Source: Planctomycetota bacterium (GTDB lineage: Bacteria > Planctomycetota > Phycisphaerae > SM23-33). From it: 5,965 nt of DNA. The stretch is from contig QNCB01000091.1 in the NCBI GenBank assembly GCA_003644335.1, forward strand, positions 1-5,965, read 5' to 3'. The position numbers and the translations under genes were made by a program. This document shows, piece by piece, positions 1 through 4,464 of the stretch. Each line of letters starts with the position of its first letter. The stretch's first letter is position 1. The notes under the pieces were generated by a model. It ran no database searches. It had not been told where the DNA came from and saw only the letters and a program-made list of their open reading frames with translations.

Positions 1-190
1 GCAATGTTCGTGGCACAACGCCAGCGGCCAGAGCGATGGGTTCAATACTTTTTCGTGGCAAATCCGATACTTGTCCGCCGATGTAATTCCGTAGCCTCTC
101 CCGCGACTCGCTTCGTGCGAAGCAGTCGTCAAATTCAGCTAGAAAAATGTTCAGTTCTTTGCCCATATTTTTGATTCGCTTGACATCCAT
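1..190 (-). CDS. IS701-type transposase, N-terminal part (runs off the window edge)
   Basis: Reading the minus strand from an ATG at 188-190 gives 63 residues and continues past position 1, so the C-terminal part is outside the window. The translation starts MDVKRIKNMGKELNIFLAEF, followed by DDCFARSE, LRNYIGGQVSDLPRKSIEPIA and a VPRTL stretch. I recognise this as the N-terminus of IS701-like DDE transposases, where a GQLSDLPRKSxEPIA-type segment precedes the catalytic core. The DDE residues themselves lie outside the window, so activity cannot be judged. The start is supported by an AAGGAG Shine-Dalgarno at 198-203 with 7 nt spacing. No stop or frameshift is visible in the part seen. Family assignment is from memory of these proteins, not from a search. 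Confidence 0.75.
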   Translation of the reverse strand, partial: MDVKRIKNMGKELNIFLAEFDDCFARSESRERLRNYIGGQVSDLPRKSIEPIALAAGVVPRTL

Positions 191-197
191 GCCGACA

Positions 198-203
198 CTC
201 CTT
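198..203 (-). promoter_or_regulatory. Shine-Dalgarno of the IS701-type transposase
   Basis: The minus strand reads AAGGAG, 7 nt before the ATG at 188-190. It fixes the start of the transposase and is stronger than the ribosome-binding sites of the cell-wall genes in this window. Confidence 0.65.
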
Positions 204-278
204 ATATTTAGCGTTCCTATAAAGAGTTATCGAAACAAACAGCCCAATAACTTGAGCTTACTTCGCGCTGTAGTACTA

Positions 279-325
279 ACCGGACATTTTAACTTTGCAG
301 AAACACCGGACATTTCTACTTTGTC
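279..325. repeat. Two direct repeats, probable subterminal repeats of an IS end
   Basis: ACCGGACATTTTAACTTTG (279-297) and ACCGGACATTTCTACTTTG (305-323) match at 17 of 19 positions, with a 26-nt period. On the minus strand the outer edge reads TGTCAAGACAAAGTAG followed by AAATGTCCGG, and the arrangement points leftwards into the transposase side. Multiple terminal repeats of this kind are known from IS21-like elements, but the only transposase visible is IS701-type. The owner of this end is therefore uncertain. It could be the outer end of the IS carrying the 1-190 gene, or a separate remnant. Confidence 0.55.
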
Positions 326-351
326 TTGACACATTTCGGATTTTAGGTTGC

Positions 352-400
352 GGATTTCAGATTGTTTTACGAAACTAGCTCAATCCGAAATCTGAAATCC
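352..400. repeat. Inverted repeat built of 7-nt degenerate units
   Basis: GGATTTCAGATT (352-363) is the exact reverse complement of AATCTGAAATCC (389-400), a 12-bp stem with a 25-nt loop. The right arm extends as AATCCGA-AATCTGA-AATCC, a 7-nt periodic pattern, and the left arm is preceded by a related TTGCGGA unit. It lies between the IS end repeats and the IS4 remnant. It looks like a dispersed intergenic repeat rather than a terminator, because no T-tract follows on either strand. Confidence 0.5.
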
Positions 401-417
401 AAAACAGTAGTGTCCCG

Positions 418-657
418 TTAAAAGTCGAATAGTGGCACAGAGTTACGATCAGCCAGCTTTTCGGAACTGTAATTTGGTTCTGAACACACCTGTAAAATAG
501 ACCTTTTGTCGCAAAGTACCAAGCTTAAAATTTGTAGAATTCCGCAGATGCTCTGGTCGAGAGCCATGTGTTTTTTGACAACAGCAACAAGTACATATGC
601 AGCCGCAGCGGTCCAGGTTTGCGTCTTGACGGTGTTTTCGCTGGTGCCGAAGAACGA
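418..657 (-). pseudogene. IS4-family transposase remnant, C-terminal 79 residues
   Basis: The minus-strand frame that ends in TAA at 418-420 reads SFFGTSENTVKTQTW, then AAAAYVLVAVVKKH, ILQILSLVLCDK and finally NSVPLFDF-stop. This is the characteristic C-terminus of IS4-family transposases (FFGTSENAVKTQIW ... YVLVAIVKK ... LYTILQILS ... NLFNF). The catalytic E of the DDE core and everything upstream are missing: the homology stops near 657 and unrelated sequence follows. Just beyond the stop the plus strand reads TAGTGTCCCG (408-417), which may be the surviving IS terminus. The longest open frame across this region on the same strand is a different, cysteine-rich frame without family resemblance, and it is not the real product. 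The fragment cannot encode an active enzyme. Confidence 0.75.
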
Positions 658-965
658 ATGAGTTAAGTATGGTGTCCCCCGAATTCCCCTCGCCTACACG
701 ACCTACAAAGAACTCGAACGCCGCCCGCGAAGATGTCGCCATGATACACCCTCAATGTACCGGATAATTTCAGTATAGCATCCGGATTCATGCAAAAGCG
801 ATAATTTTTCACGCCTGGGAGAATTTTATCCCATTCCCCTGCCCTGTGCGTTTATACTGTTCACATGGAGTTGAGAAGAGCCCACCGGCCATCGGTTGAC
901 GGCAGGCAGGCTCTGGATTTCCTGGCTGGGCTGAATTGTTCCTCAGCTCGGGTGGCTTATTGGTT
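658..965. other. 308-nt gene-free stretch between the IS4 remnant and the ferredoxin gene
   Basis: I see no credible gene here. The left part (about 664-690) carries TTAAGTATGGTGTCCCCC, a sharp junction with the IS4 remnant and possibly the edge of another mobile element. A 6-bp inverted repeat CCGGAT/ATCCGG lies at 760-765 and 780-785. The right part is the 3' flank of the ferredoxin gene and holds the hairpin at 877-914. Open frames on both strands here lack motifs and appear to be chance. Confidence 0.5.
877..914 (-). terminator. Strong hairpin after the ferredoxin stop (terminator or 3'-end stabiliser)
   Basis: On the minus strand this folds as AGAGCCTGCC / GGTGGGCTCT, one T·C mismatch, then GCCGTC / GATGGC, closed by an AACC tetraloop. 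That is 16 pairs, three of them G·U. The same three positions would be A·C clashes in a plus-strand RNA, so the structure belongs to a minus-strand transcript. It begins 51 nt after the ferredoxin stop codon. No clear U-tract follows (the next bases are TCTCAACTCC), so it is not a textbook intrinsic terminator. Processing or 3'-end protection is an alternative. Confidence 0.5.
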
Positions 966-1136
966 CTAGCCTTCGACGATAGCTTCGACGGGACACTCCC
1001 CGACGCAGGCACCGCAGTCGACGCAGGTGTCCGGGTCGATGGTGTACTTCGGGTCGCCCTCGGCAATAGCTTCGACCGGGCAGGAGTCCGCACAGGCTCC
1101 GCACATCGTGCAAGCATCAGTAATTATATACGTCAT
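966..1136 (-). CDS. Small 2[4Fe-4S] ferredoxin (clostridial type)
   Basis: This 56-residue cytosolic protein carries low-potential electrons. It has two CxxCxxCxxxCP cluster motifs: Cys9, 12, 15, 19 followed by Pro20, and Cys38, 41, 44, 48 followed by Pro49. All eight ligands are present. In each half the fourth Cys of one motif completes the other cluster, as known for this family. The two halves are an internal duplication (CPVEAIAEG and CPVEAIVEG), and an 11-nt stretch GTCGAAGCTAT is still identical in both. The start MTYIITDAC was chosen over a longer in-frame start near 1217. It has a GAGGA Shine-Dalgarno, and the longer version would only translate the leader hairpins. The gene stands alone, divergent from a Fur-family regulator 141 nt away. 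The redox partner cannot be told from this window. Confidence 0.93.
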   Translation of the reverse strand: MTYIITDACTMCGACADSCPVEAIAEGDPKYTIDPDTCVDCGACVGECPVEAIVEG

Positions 1137-1143
1137 AGTTTTT

Positions 1144-1148
1144 TCCTC
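1144..1148 (-). promoter_or_regulatory. Shine-Dalgarno of the ferredoxin
   Basis: The minus strand reads GAGGA, then 7 nt (AAAAACT), then the ATG at 1134-1136. It decides in favour of the 56-residue product over the longer in-frame alternative. Confidence 0.7.
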
Positions 1149-1155
1149 ATGTTGT

Positions 1156-1201
1156 GGCTGTCGGAAACAGCCTGAACCAGGGAAGCCCAACCAGGCTTCC
1201 C
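1156..1201 (-). promoter_or_regulatory. Two hairpins in the ferredoxin 5' leader
   Basis: Reading the minus strand, the first hairpin is GGGAAGCC-TGGTTG-GGCTTCCC (1201-1180, perfect 8-bp stem). The second is GGCTGT-TTCCG-ACAGCC (1172-1156, perfect 6-bp stem). They lie between the proposed promoter and the ribosome-binding site. Neither is followed by a U-tract, so they are not terminators in that direction. An alternative pairing AGCCTG with CAGGCT would break both stems. The structures may stabilise the mRNA or tune translation. No known riboswitch class is recognised. Confidence 0.45.
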
Positions 1202-1220
1202 AAAAATATATAGTCATACC

Positions 1221-1248
1221 CTTATAGCGTTTTGGAAAAGAGGGTCAA
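1221..1248 (-). promoter_or_regulatory. Sigma70-like promoter of the ferredoxin gene
   Basis: On the minus strand a TTGACC -35 box (1248-1243) is followed after 16 nt by a TATAAG -10 box (1226-1221). Transcription would start near 1214, giving a leader of about 75-80 nt that contains both hairpins. Box match and spacing are good, but no experimental support is available. Confidence 0.55.
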
Positions 1249-1252
1249 TCGC

Positions 1253-1274
1253 AATTTTCGGTTATCGGAAAATT
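1253..1274. promoter_or_regulatory. Candidate operator dyad between ferredoxin and fur-family genes
   Basis: AATTTTC (1253-1259) and GAAAATT (1268-1274) form a perfect 7-bp inverted repeat with an 8-nt centre. It sits 4 nt upstream of the ferredoxin -35 box and ends 3 nt before the ATG of the Fur-family gene, covering its ribosome-binding region. AT-rich dyads of about this size are typical Fur/PerR-type operators. The sequence does not match the E. coli Fur box closely, so the link to the adjacent regulator is inference. Confidence 0.4.
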
Positions 1275-1277
1275 AGG

Positions 1278-1775
1278 ATGAAATCTCAAAAACAAAAAAA
1301 ACGTCGTTCCCCGGGCCTGGCAGATAAATCCGTCGATCGCAACTGCCTTTTTGCCGAGGCGTGGGAGATTTTCGTGGGCTTTCTCAAAAGCCGCAACGAC
1401 CGGATAACCCAGACCAGGCGGATCGTGTTGGAGCGGGCGCTGGATCGCCACGACCACTTCCGGGCTGACGACCTGGCTAGCAACTTGGCCCGCGGAGCCG
1501 ACCGGGTTAGTCGGGGAACGGTTTATCGGACATTGACCCTGTTGGTACAAGCTGGGCTTGTCCGCGAGATTCGCGACACCGACGCCCACGCCCACTTCGA
1601 GCCTGTCTTTGGACGCGAGCATCACGAGCACATGGTCTGCGACGAGTGTGGCAAGTTCATCGAGTTTGTCGACACGGGCATGGAAGGGCATATCTCGCGG
1701 GCTTGCGAAAAGCAAAAGTTCACCCAGCGAACGCACCGCGTGATAATCTTTGGTCTATGCAGCGAATGCCAATGA
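1278..1775 (+). CDS. Fur-family metal-dependent transcriptional regulator
   Basis: This 165-residue DNA-binding repressor belongs to the Fur/PerR/Zur superfamily. Residues 44-98 form the winged helix, with TQTRRIVLERAL, HFRADDLASNL and the recognition-helix signature SRGTVYRTLTLLVQAGLV. The dimerisation and metal domain follows, with HFEP (Glu108), HHEHMVCDECGKFIEF (His115, His116, His118, Cys121, Cys124) and a C-terminal CSEC (Cys161, Cys164). The two CxxC pairs make the structural zinc site. His60, Glu108, His116 and His118 align with the regulatory metal site of Fur. An N-terminal Lys/Arg-rich extension of about 28 residues is longer than usual. The metal sensed (iron, peroxide through iron, or zinc) cannot be decided from sequence. 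The ATG at 1278 is the first Met and has only a weak GGA at 1267-1269. The divergent ferredoxin gene suggests an iron or redox role. No clear terminator follows. Confidence 0.92.
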   Translation: MKSQKQKKRRSPGLADKSVDRNCLFAEAWEIFVGFLKSRNDRITQTRRIVLERALDRHDHFRADDLASNLARGADRVSRGTVYRTLTLLVQAGLVREIRDTDAHAHFEPVFGREHHEHMVCDECGKFIEFVDTGMEGHISRACEKQKFTQRTHRVIIFGLCSECQ

Positions 1776-1943
1776 ACATAGGGCAGAACATGACAACTTT
1801 AAATCAGGACTGTCCGGATATTCGAATTGCACAGCCTATGATAACTCACAAAAAATCCGTGTTCATCCGTGGTTCGCTTGCTATGGACGCTTGCCCCTGG
1901 CTTGGATTAAAGCAAACCCGCGTAGTTGGGCGATATAGAATAG
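1776..1943. other. Fur-murC intergenic spacer with a short tandem repeat
   Basis: These 168 nt hold no credible gene. The recognisable feature is the repeat ATCCGTGTTC (1855-1864) followed directly by ATCCGTGGTTC (1865-1875), preceded by an A6 run. The murC promoter should be here, but I see no -35/-10 pair good enough to annotate. Confidence 0.5.
1848..1875 (-). repeat. Dispersed-type intergenic repeat (ATCCGTG units)
   Basis: Two adjacent near-identical units, ATCCGTGTTC and ATCCGTGGTTC, are seen on the plus strand. On the minus strand the block reads ACGGATGAACACGG then ATTTTTTG. This resembles the ACGAATGACACG-ATTTTTTTG arm in the murB-ddl spacer (4407-4426, minus). Both appear to belong to one loose repeat family. 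Confidence 0.4.
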
Positions 1944-3356
1944 GTGGCCTTGGAGAATAAAACTCGGAAAATCCCCGCCCGGTCGAAATACGCAGGCTTG
2001 GCTGTTCACCTTATAGGTGTCGGGGGGTCAGGTATGTACGCACTGGCGGGGATGCTGCTTGACCGCGGAGCTGTCATCTCAGGCTCGGACGCCTCGCCGG
2101 GCGGAGCGACCCAGAGATTAGCCGATCGTGGAGCTGCCATAGCCACGGGCCAACGCGGCGAAAATATACCCCAGCAATGCGACATCGTCGTCTACTCCGC
2201 TGCTATCAACGAGCAGAACCCCGAGCTGCTTGCAGCTCGCCAGCGAGGCTGTGATGTACTGAAGTATTCGCAGATGCTCGGCAGGCTGATGAGCGAAAAA
2301 ACAGGCCTAGCCATAGCGGGCACGCACGGCAAGAGTACCACCACCGCCATGGTCGCATACGTTTTGCACCAGGCTGAGGCTGAGCCTAGCTTCATCGTCG
2401 GCGCGACGGTCGACCAGCTCGGCGGGCCTAGCGGAGCTGGAGCCGGGCGGTGCTTCGTAGCAGAGGCTTGTGAGTTCGACAACAGCTTCCTGAACCTCCA
2501 CCCGCAATACGCAGCCATCCTGAATATCGAGGAAGACCACCTCGACTGCTTCGCCGACCTGAAAGCGATAATCGAAGCCTTTCGCGCGTTCGCAGCAGGC
2601 CTGGCCCCCGGCGGGGTAATGATAGCCAATGGCGAAGACCGCAATGTGCTCGAAGCTCTAGACCAGGCTAACTGCGACGTCGAAACGTTTGGCCTGGCCA
2701 GGGACTGTCATTGGCGCGGAGAAATTTCCAAAGGCATCCGGGGGCAAATTCACATGAAAATACACAAAGCCGGTGAACGCTTCGGCGAGTTGCTGGTTCC
2801 GCTGCCAGGCTTGCACAACGCGTACAACGCCCTGGCTGCGGTAGCCCTGCTGCACCATGCCGGGCTGGAGAGCGGGCGGATAACAGCTCTGCTACAAACC
2901 TTCGCCGGCACGAAACGCCGTATGACCTTCAAGGGCGAATTTGCGGGCGTAACAGTGGTGGACGACTTCGCGCATCATCCCACGGAAATCCAGGCTACGC
3001 TACGAGCCATCCGCGACCACTATCAGCCCCGGCGGATATTGTGCGTGTTTCAGCCTCACCAGCATAGCAGAACGCGGTTCCTGTTGAAGGATTTCGCCCA
3101 AAGTTTCGCCCTGGCAGAGGAAGTTATTCTGCCGGAGATCTACTTCGTGCGCGACAGCGAGAAGGAAAAAGACCACGTTTCCTCGCAGGATCTGGTAGCC
3201 CAGATTCGCTTGCGAGGCGGCGAGGCTATACATATCGAGACGTTTGACGACATAGTAAAACACCTCCTGGCCCGGGCCAGGAAGGGCGACCTGATAGTAA
3301 CGATGGGCGCGGGAAACGTATGGGAAATAGCAGATGAAATTATTCGCAGACTTTGA
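1944..3356 (+). CDS. murC: UDP-N-acetylmuramate--L-alanine ligase
   Basis: This cytosolic Mur ligase joins L-Ala to UDP-MurNAc with ATP, the first amino acid step of the peptidoglycan stem. The 470-residue length is normal. Visible in order: N-terminal Rossmann motif HLIGVGGSGMYALAGML (22-38), P-loop GTHGKSTTTAM (126-136, with Ser where many MurCs have Thr), EACEFDNSFL (174-183), NIEEDHLDCF (194-203), and HNAYNALAA (291-299). The C-terminal domain has GTKRRM (322-327), DDFAHHPTEI (340-349), FQPHQHSRT (369-377) and TMGAGNVWEI (453-462). The DDFAHHPTEI and GTKRR pair distinguishes MurC from the other Mur ligases. The start is GTG at 1944. An in-frame TAG directly precedes it, and TTG at 1950 is the only close alternative. 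No good Shine-Dalgarno is visible. The 3' end overlaps murB by 23 nt. Confidence 0.96.
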   Translation: MALENKTRKIPARSKYAGLAVHLIGVGGSGMYALAGMLLDRGAVISGSDASPGGATQRLADRGAAIATGQRGENIPQQCDIVVYSAAINEQNPELLAARQRGCDVLKYSQMLGRLMSEKTGLAIAGTHGKSTTTAMVAYVLHQAEAEPSFIVGATVDQLGGPSGAGAGRCFVAEACEFDNSFLNLHPQYAAILNIEEDHLDCFADLKAIIEAFRAFAAGLAPGGVMIANGEDRNVLEALDQANCDVETFGLARDCHWRGEISKGIRGQIHMKIHKAGERFGELLVPLPGLHNAYNALAAVALLHHAGLESGRITALLQTFAGTKRRMTFKGEFAGVTVVDDFAHHPTEIQATLRAIRDHYQPRRILCVFQPHQHSRTRFLLKDFAQSFALAEEVILPEIYFVRDSEKEKDHVSSQDLVAQIRLRGGEAIHIETFDDIVKHLLARARKGDLIVTMGAGNVWEIADEIIRRL

Positions 3357-4212
3357 AGAGATAGTTAAACCCGGCGAGCTACTCGCTGACCACACATGGT
3401 TTCGCCTGGGAGGCCCGGCTGAGTATTTCATCGAGCCGCGCACGCGGGACGAGCTTGCCCAGGTAGTCGCGCGCTGTCGGGAAAATTCCGTGCCGATATA
3501 CGTCCTGGGCAGCGGAGCGAACCTGCTGGTAGCTGACGCTGGGGTCAAAGGCGCGGTGATTCGTCTAAAGGCTGGCGAGTTCCGCGACTGCAATTTCGAC
3601 GAAACCGGCGTTACCGTCGGAGCTGGGCTTGAGATGGGCAATGTCGTGCTGAGTTGCGTGGGCAAGGGTCGCAGCGGCTTGGAAGGCCTGACCGGCATAC
3701 CGGGCAGCGTGGGTGGTACGGTGCGAATGAACGCCGGCGGAGCCTTTGGCGACATCGGCAGCGCGGTGGAATTCGTAACCGTTATGAACGAGGACGGCGA
3801 GATATTCCAACGACACCGAGCTGACCTGGCATTCGCGTATCGCAGCACGAATATAACGTCGAAGTTCATCCTCGAAGCAAGGTTCTTCCTCACCGATGAC
3901 GACCCGCACCGAGTGCTGCGACAGGTGAAACAAATCTGGATATACAAGAAAAACACCCAGCCACTCGGCGTACGAAACGCCGGGTGCATCTTCAAAAATC
4001 CGCGAGGCCTAAGCGCCGGAGCACTGATAGACAAAGCGGGGCTAAAGGGCAAACGCCTGGGCGGGGCGTATGTCTCGGAAAAACACGCAAACTTCATATT
4101 AGCTGAGGAAGGAGCCACAGCATTCGACGTGCTAAGACTAATAGACCTGATACGAGACACCGTAGCTAAGGAATTCAGCGTGAACCTGGAAAAGGAAATC
4201 GAAGTATGGTAA
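3334..4212 (+). CDS. murB: UDP-N-acetylenolpyruvoylglucosamine reductase
   Basis: This FAD enzyme uses NADPH to reduce the enolpyruvyl group, giving UDP-MurNAc, the substrate of the MurC encoded just upstream. It has 292 residues. Motifs are HTWFRLGGPAEYF (20-32), the FAD-binding VLGSGANLLVADAG (57-70), GLTGIPGSVGGTVRMNAG (118-135), FAYRST (167-172, Tyr169-Arg170), NAGCIFKNP (215-223), GLKGKRLGGAYVSEKHANFI (236-255) and a C-terminal LEKEIE with the catalytic-type Glu288. The compact length and the KHANFI ending fit type II MurB, which lacks the Tyr loop of the E. coli enzyme. The residue at the catalytic Ser position is Cys218. The ATG lies inside the murC 3' end, with only a weak GGGA 8 nt upstream, consistent with coupled translation. 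Confidence 0.95.
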   Translation: MKLFADFEEIVKPGELLADHTWFRLGGPAEYFIEPRTRDELAQVVARCRENSVPIYVLGSGANLLVADAGVKGAVIRLKAGEFRDCNFDETGVTVGAGLEMGNVVLSCVGKGRSGLEGLTGIPGSVGGTVRMNAGGAFGDIGSAVEFVTVMNEDGEIFQRHRADLAFAYRSTNITSKFILEARFFLTDDDPHRVLRQVKQIWIYKKNTQPLGVRNAGCIFKNPRGLSAGALIDKAGLKGKRLGGAYVSEKHANFILAEEGATAFDVLRLIDLIRDTVAKEFSVNLEKEIEVW

Positions 4213-4222
4213 AGGGGGGAGT

Positions 4223-4251
4223 TAGGCAACAGGCAAGTAGGGAATAGGAAA
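4223..4251 (+). repeat. Degenerate heptamer tandem repeat (TAGGCAA units)
   Basis: TAGGCAA, CAGGCAA, one spacer G, TAGGGAA and TAGGAAA follow each other immediately after the murB stop. A further partial copy (TAGACAAG-TAGGGAA) lies just before the ddl start. It resembles the short tandemly repeated heptamers described in intergenic regions of some bacteria. Confidence 0.5.
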
Positions 4252-4254
4252 AAA

Positions 4255-4433
4255 GCAGAACACGAATTACACGAATGAAAAACGAATAGCACGATTTTTT
4301 AAGAATAAAATTGCATCGAGCGGTTTTGATTTTAAAAGTCTGATAACTAAATCCGATTTAGTAAATAGGGTCGGCAATTGCCAACCAATAGGCTGATTAC
4401 TTTTTCAAAAAAATCGTGTCATTCGTATTCTGC
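4255..4433. repeat. Inverted-repeat-bounded segment, MITE-like
   Basis: The left arm GCAGAACACGAATTACACGA (4255-4274) and the right arm (4414-4433, reverse complement GCAGAATACGAATGACACGA) match at 18 of 20 positions. A second copy of the motif inside the left side (ACGAATAGCACGATTTTTT, 4282-4300) can pair with 4407-4426 at 17 of 19 positions, so two registers compete. The interior codes for nothing recognisable. No flanking target duplication is obvious, so mobility is only suspected. Confidence 0.45.
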
Positions 4434-4464
4434 CGTTTTTTTTATAGAATAGACAAGTAGGGAA

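Larger units (their letters stand above)
4213..4464. other. AT-rich, repeat-filled spacer between murB and ddl
   Basis: This 252-nt interval is clearly more AT-rich than the genes on either side and holds no plausible coding frame. It contains a run of TAGGCAA-type heptamers (4223-4251), a 20-nt inverted repeat (4255-4274 and 4414-4433), a CTAAAT-CCG-ATTTAG hairpin (4347-4361), and the palindrome GGCAATTGCC (4373-4382). It also holds a T8 run (4436-4443) right after the right arm. It may be an inserted non-autonomous element or a repeat-rich spacer. It could also end the murB transcript and start a new one for ddl, but I see no convincing promoter. Confidence 0.55.

Noticed and set aside
449..742. 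97-codon Cys-rich minus-strand frame as a possible small metal-binding protein
   Set aside because: The CICTCCCC run arises from reading the IS4 transposase relic in the wrong frame.
809..1117. Minus-strand 102-codon frame across the ferredoxin gene
   Set aside because: It is out of frame with the eight-cysteine ferredoxin and has no motif. It is a shadow.
1134..1152. Mini-ORF ATG-AGG-AAA-AAA-CTA-TGA overlapping the ferredoxin start
   Set aside because: It has no Shine-Dalgarno of its own and contains the ferredoxin ribosome-binding site. It is most likely chance.
1156..1201. The hairpin pair as an intrinsic terminator
   Set aside because: On neither strand is a stem followed by a T-tract. 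The T-rich stretch precedes the stems on the minus strand.
1890..1943. Promoter for murC (TTGGAT with GATATA)
   Set aside because: The spacing is about 24 nt, too long for a sigma70 promoter, and no better pair was found.
3000..4292. 430-codon open frame on the minus strand opposite murC/murB
   Set aside because: It is antisense to two well-supported genes with intact motifs. Its Ser/Pro/Arg-rich translation looks like a codon shadow.
4255..4433. CRISPR array
   Set aside because: There are only two inverted arms and irregular short units, with no regularly spaced direct repeats and spacers.
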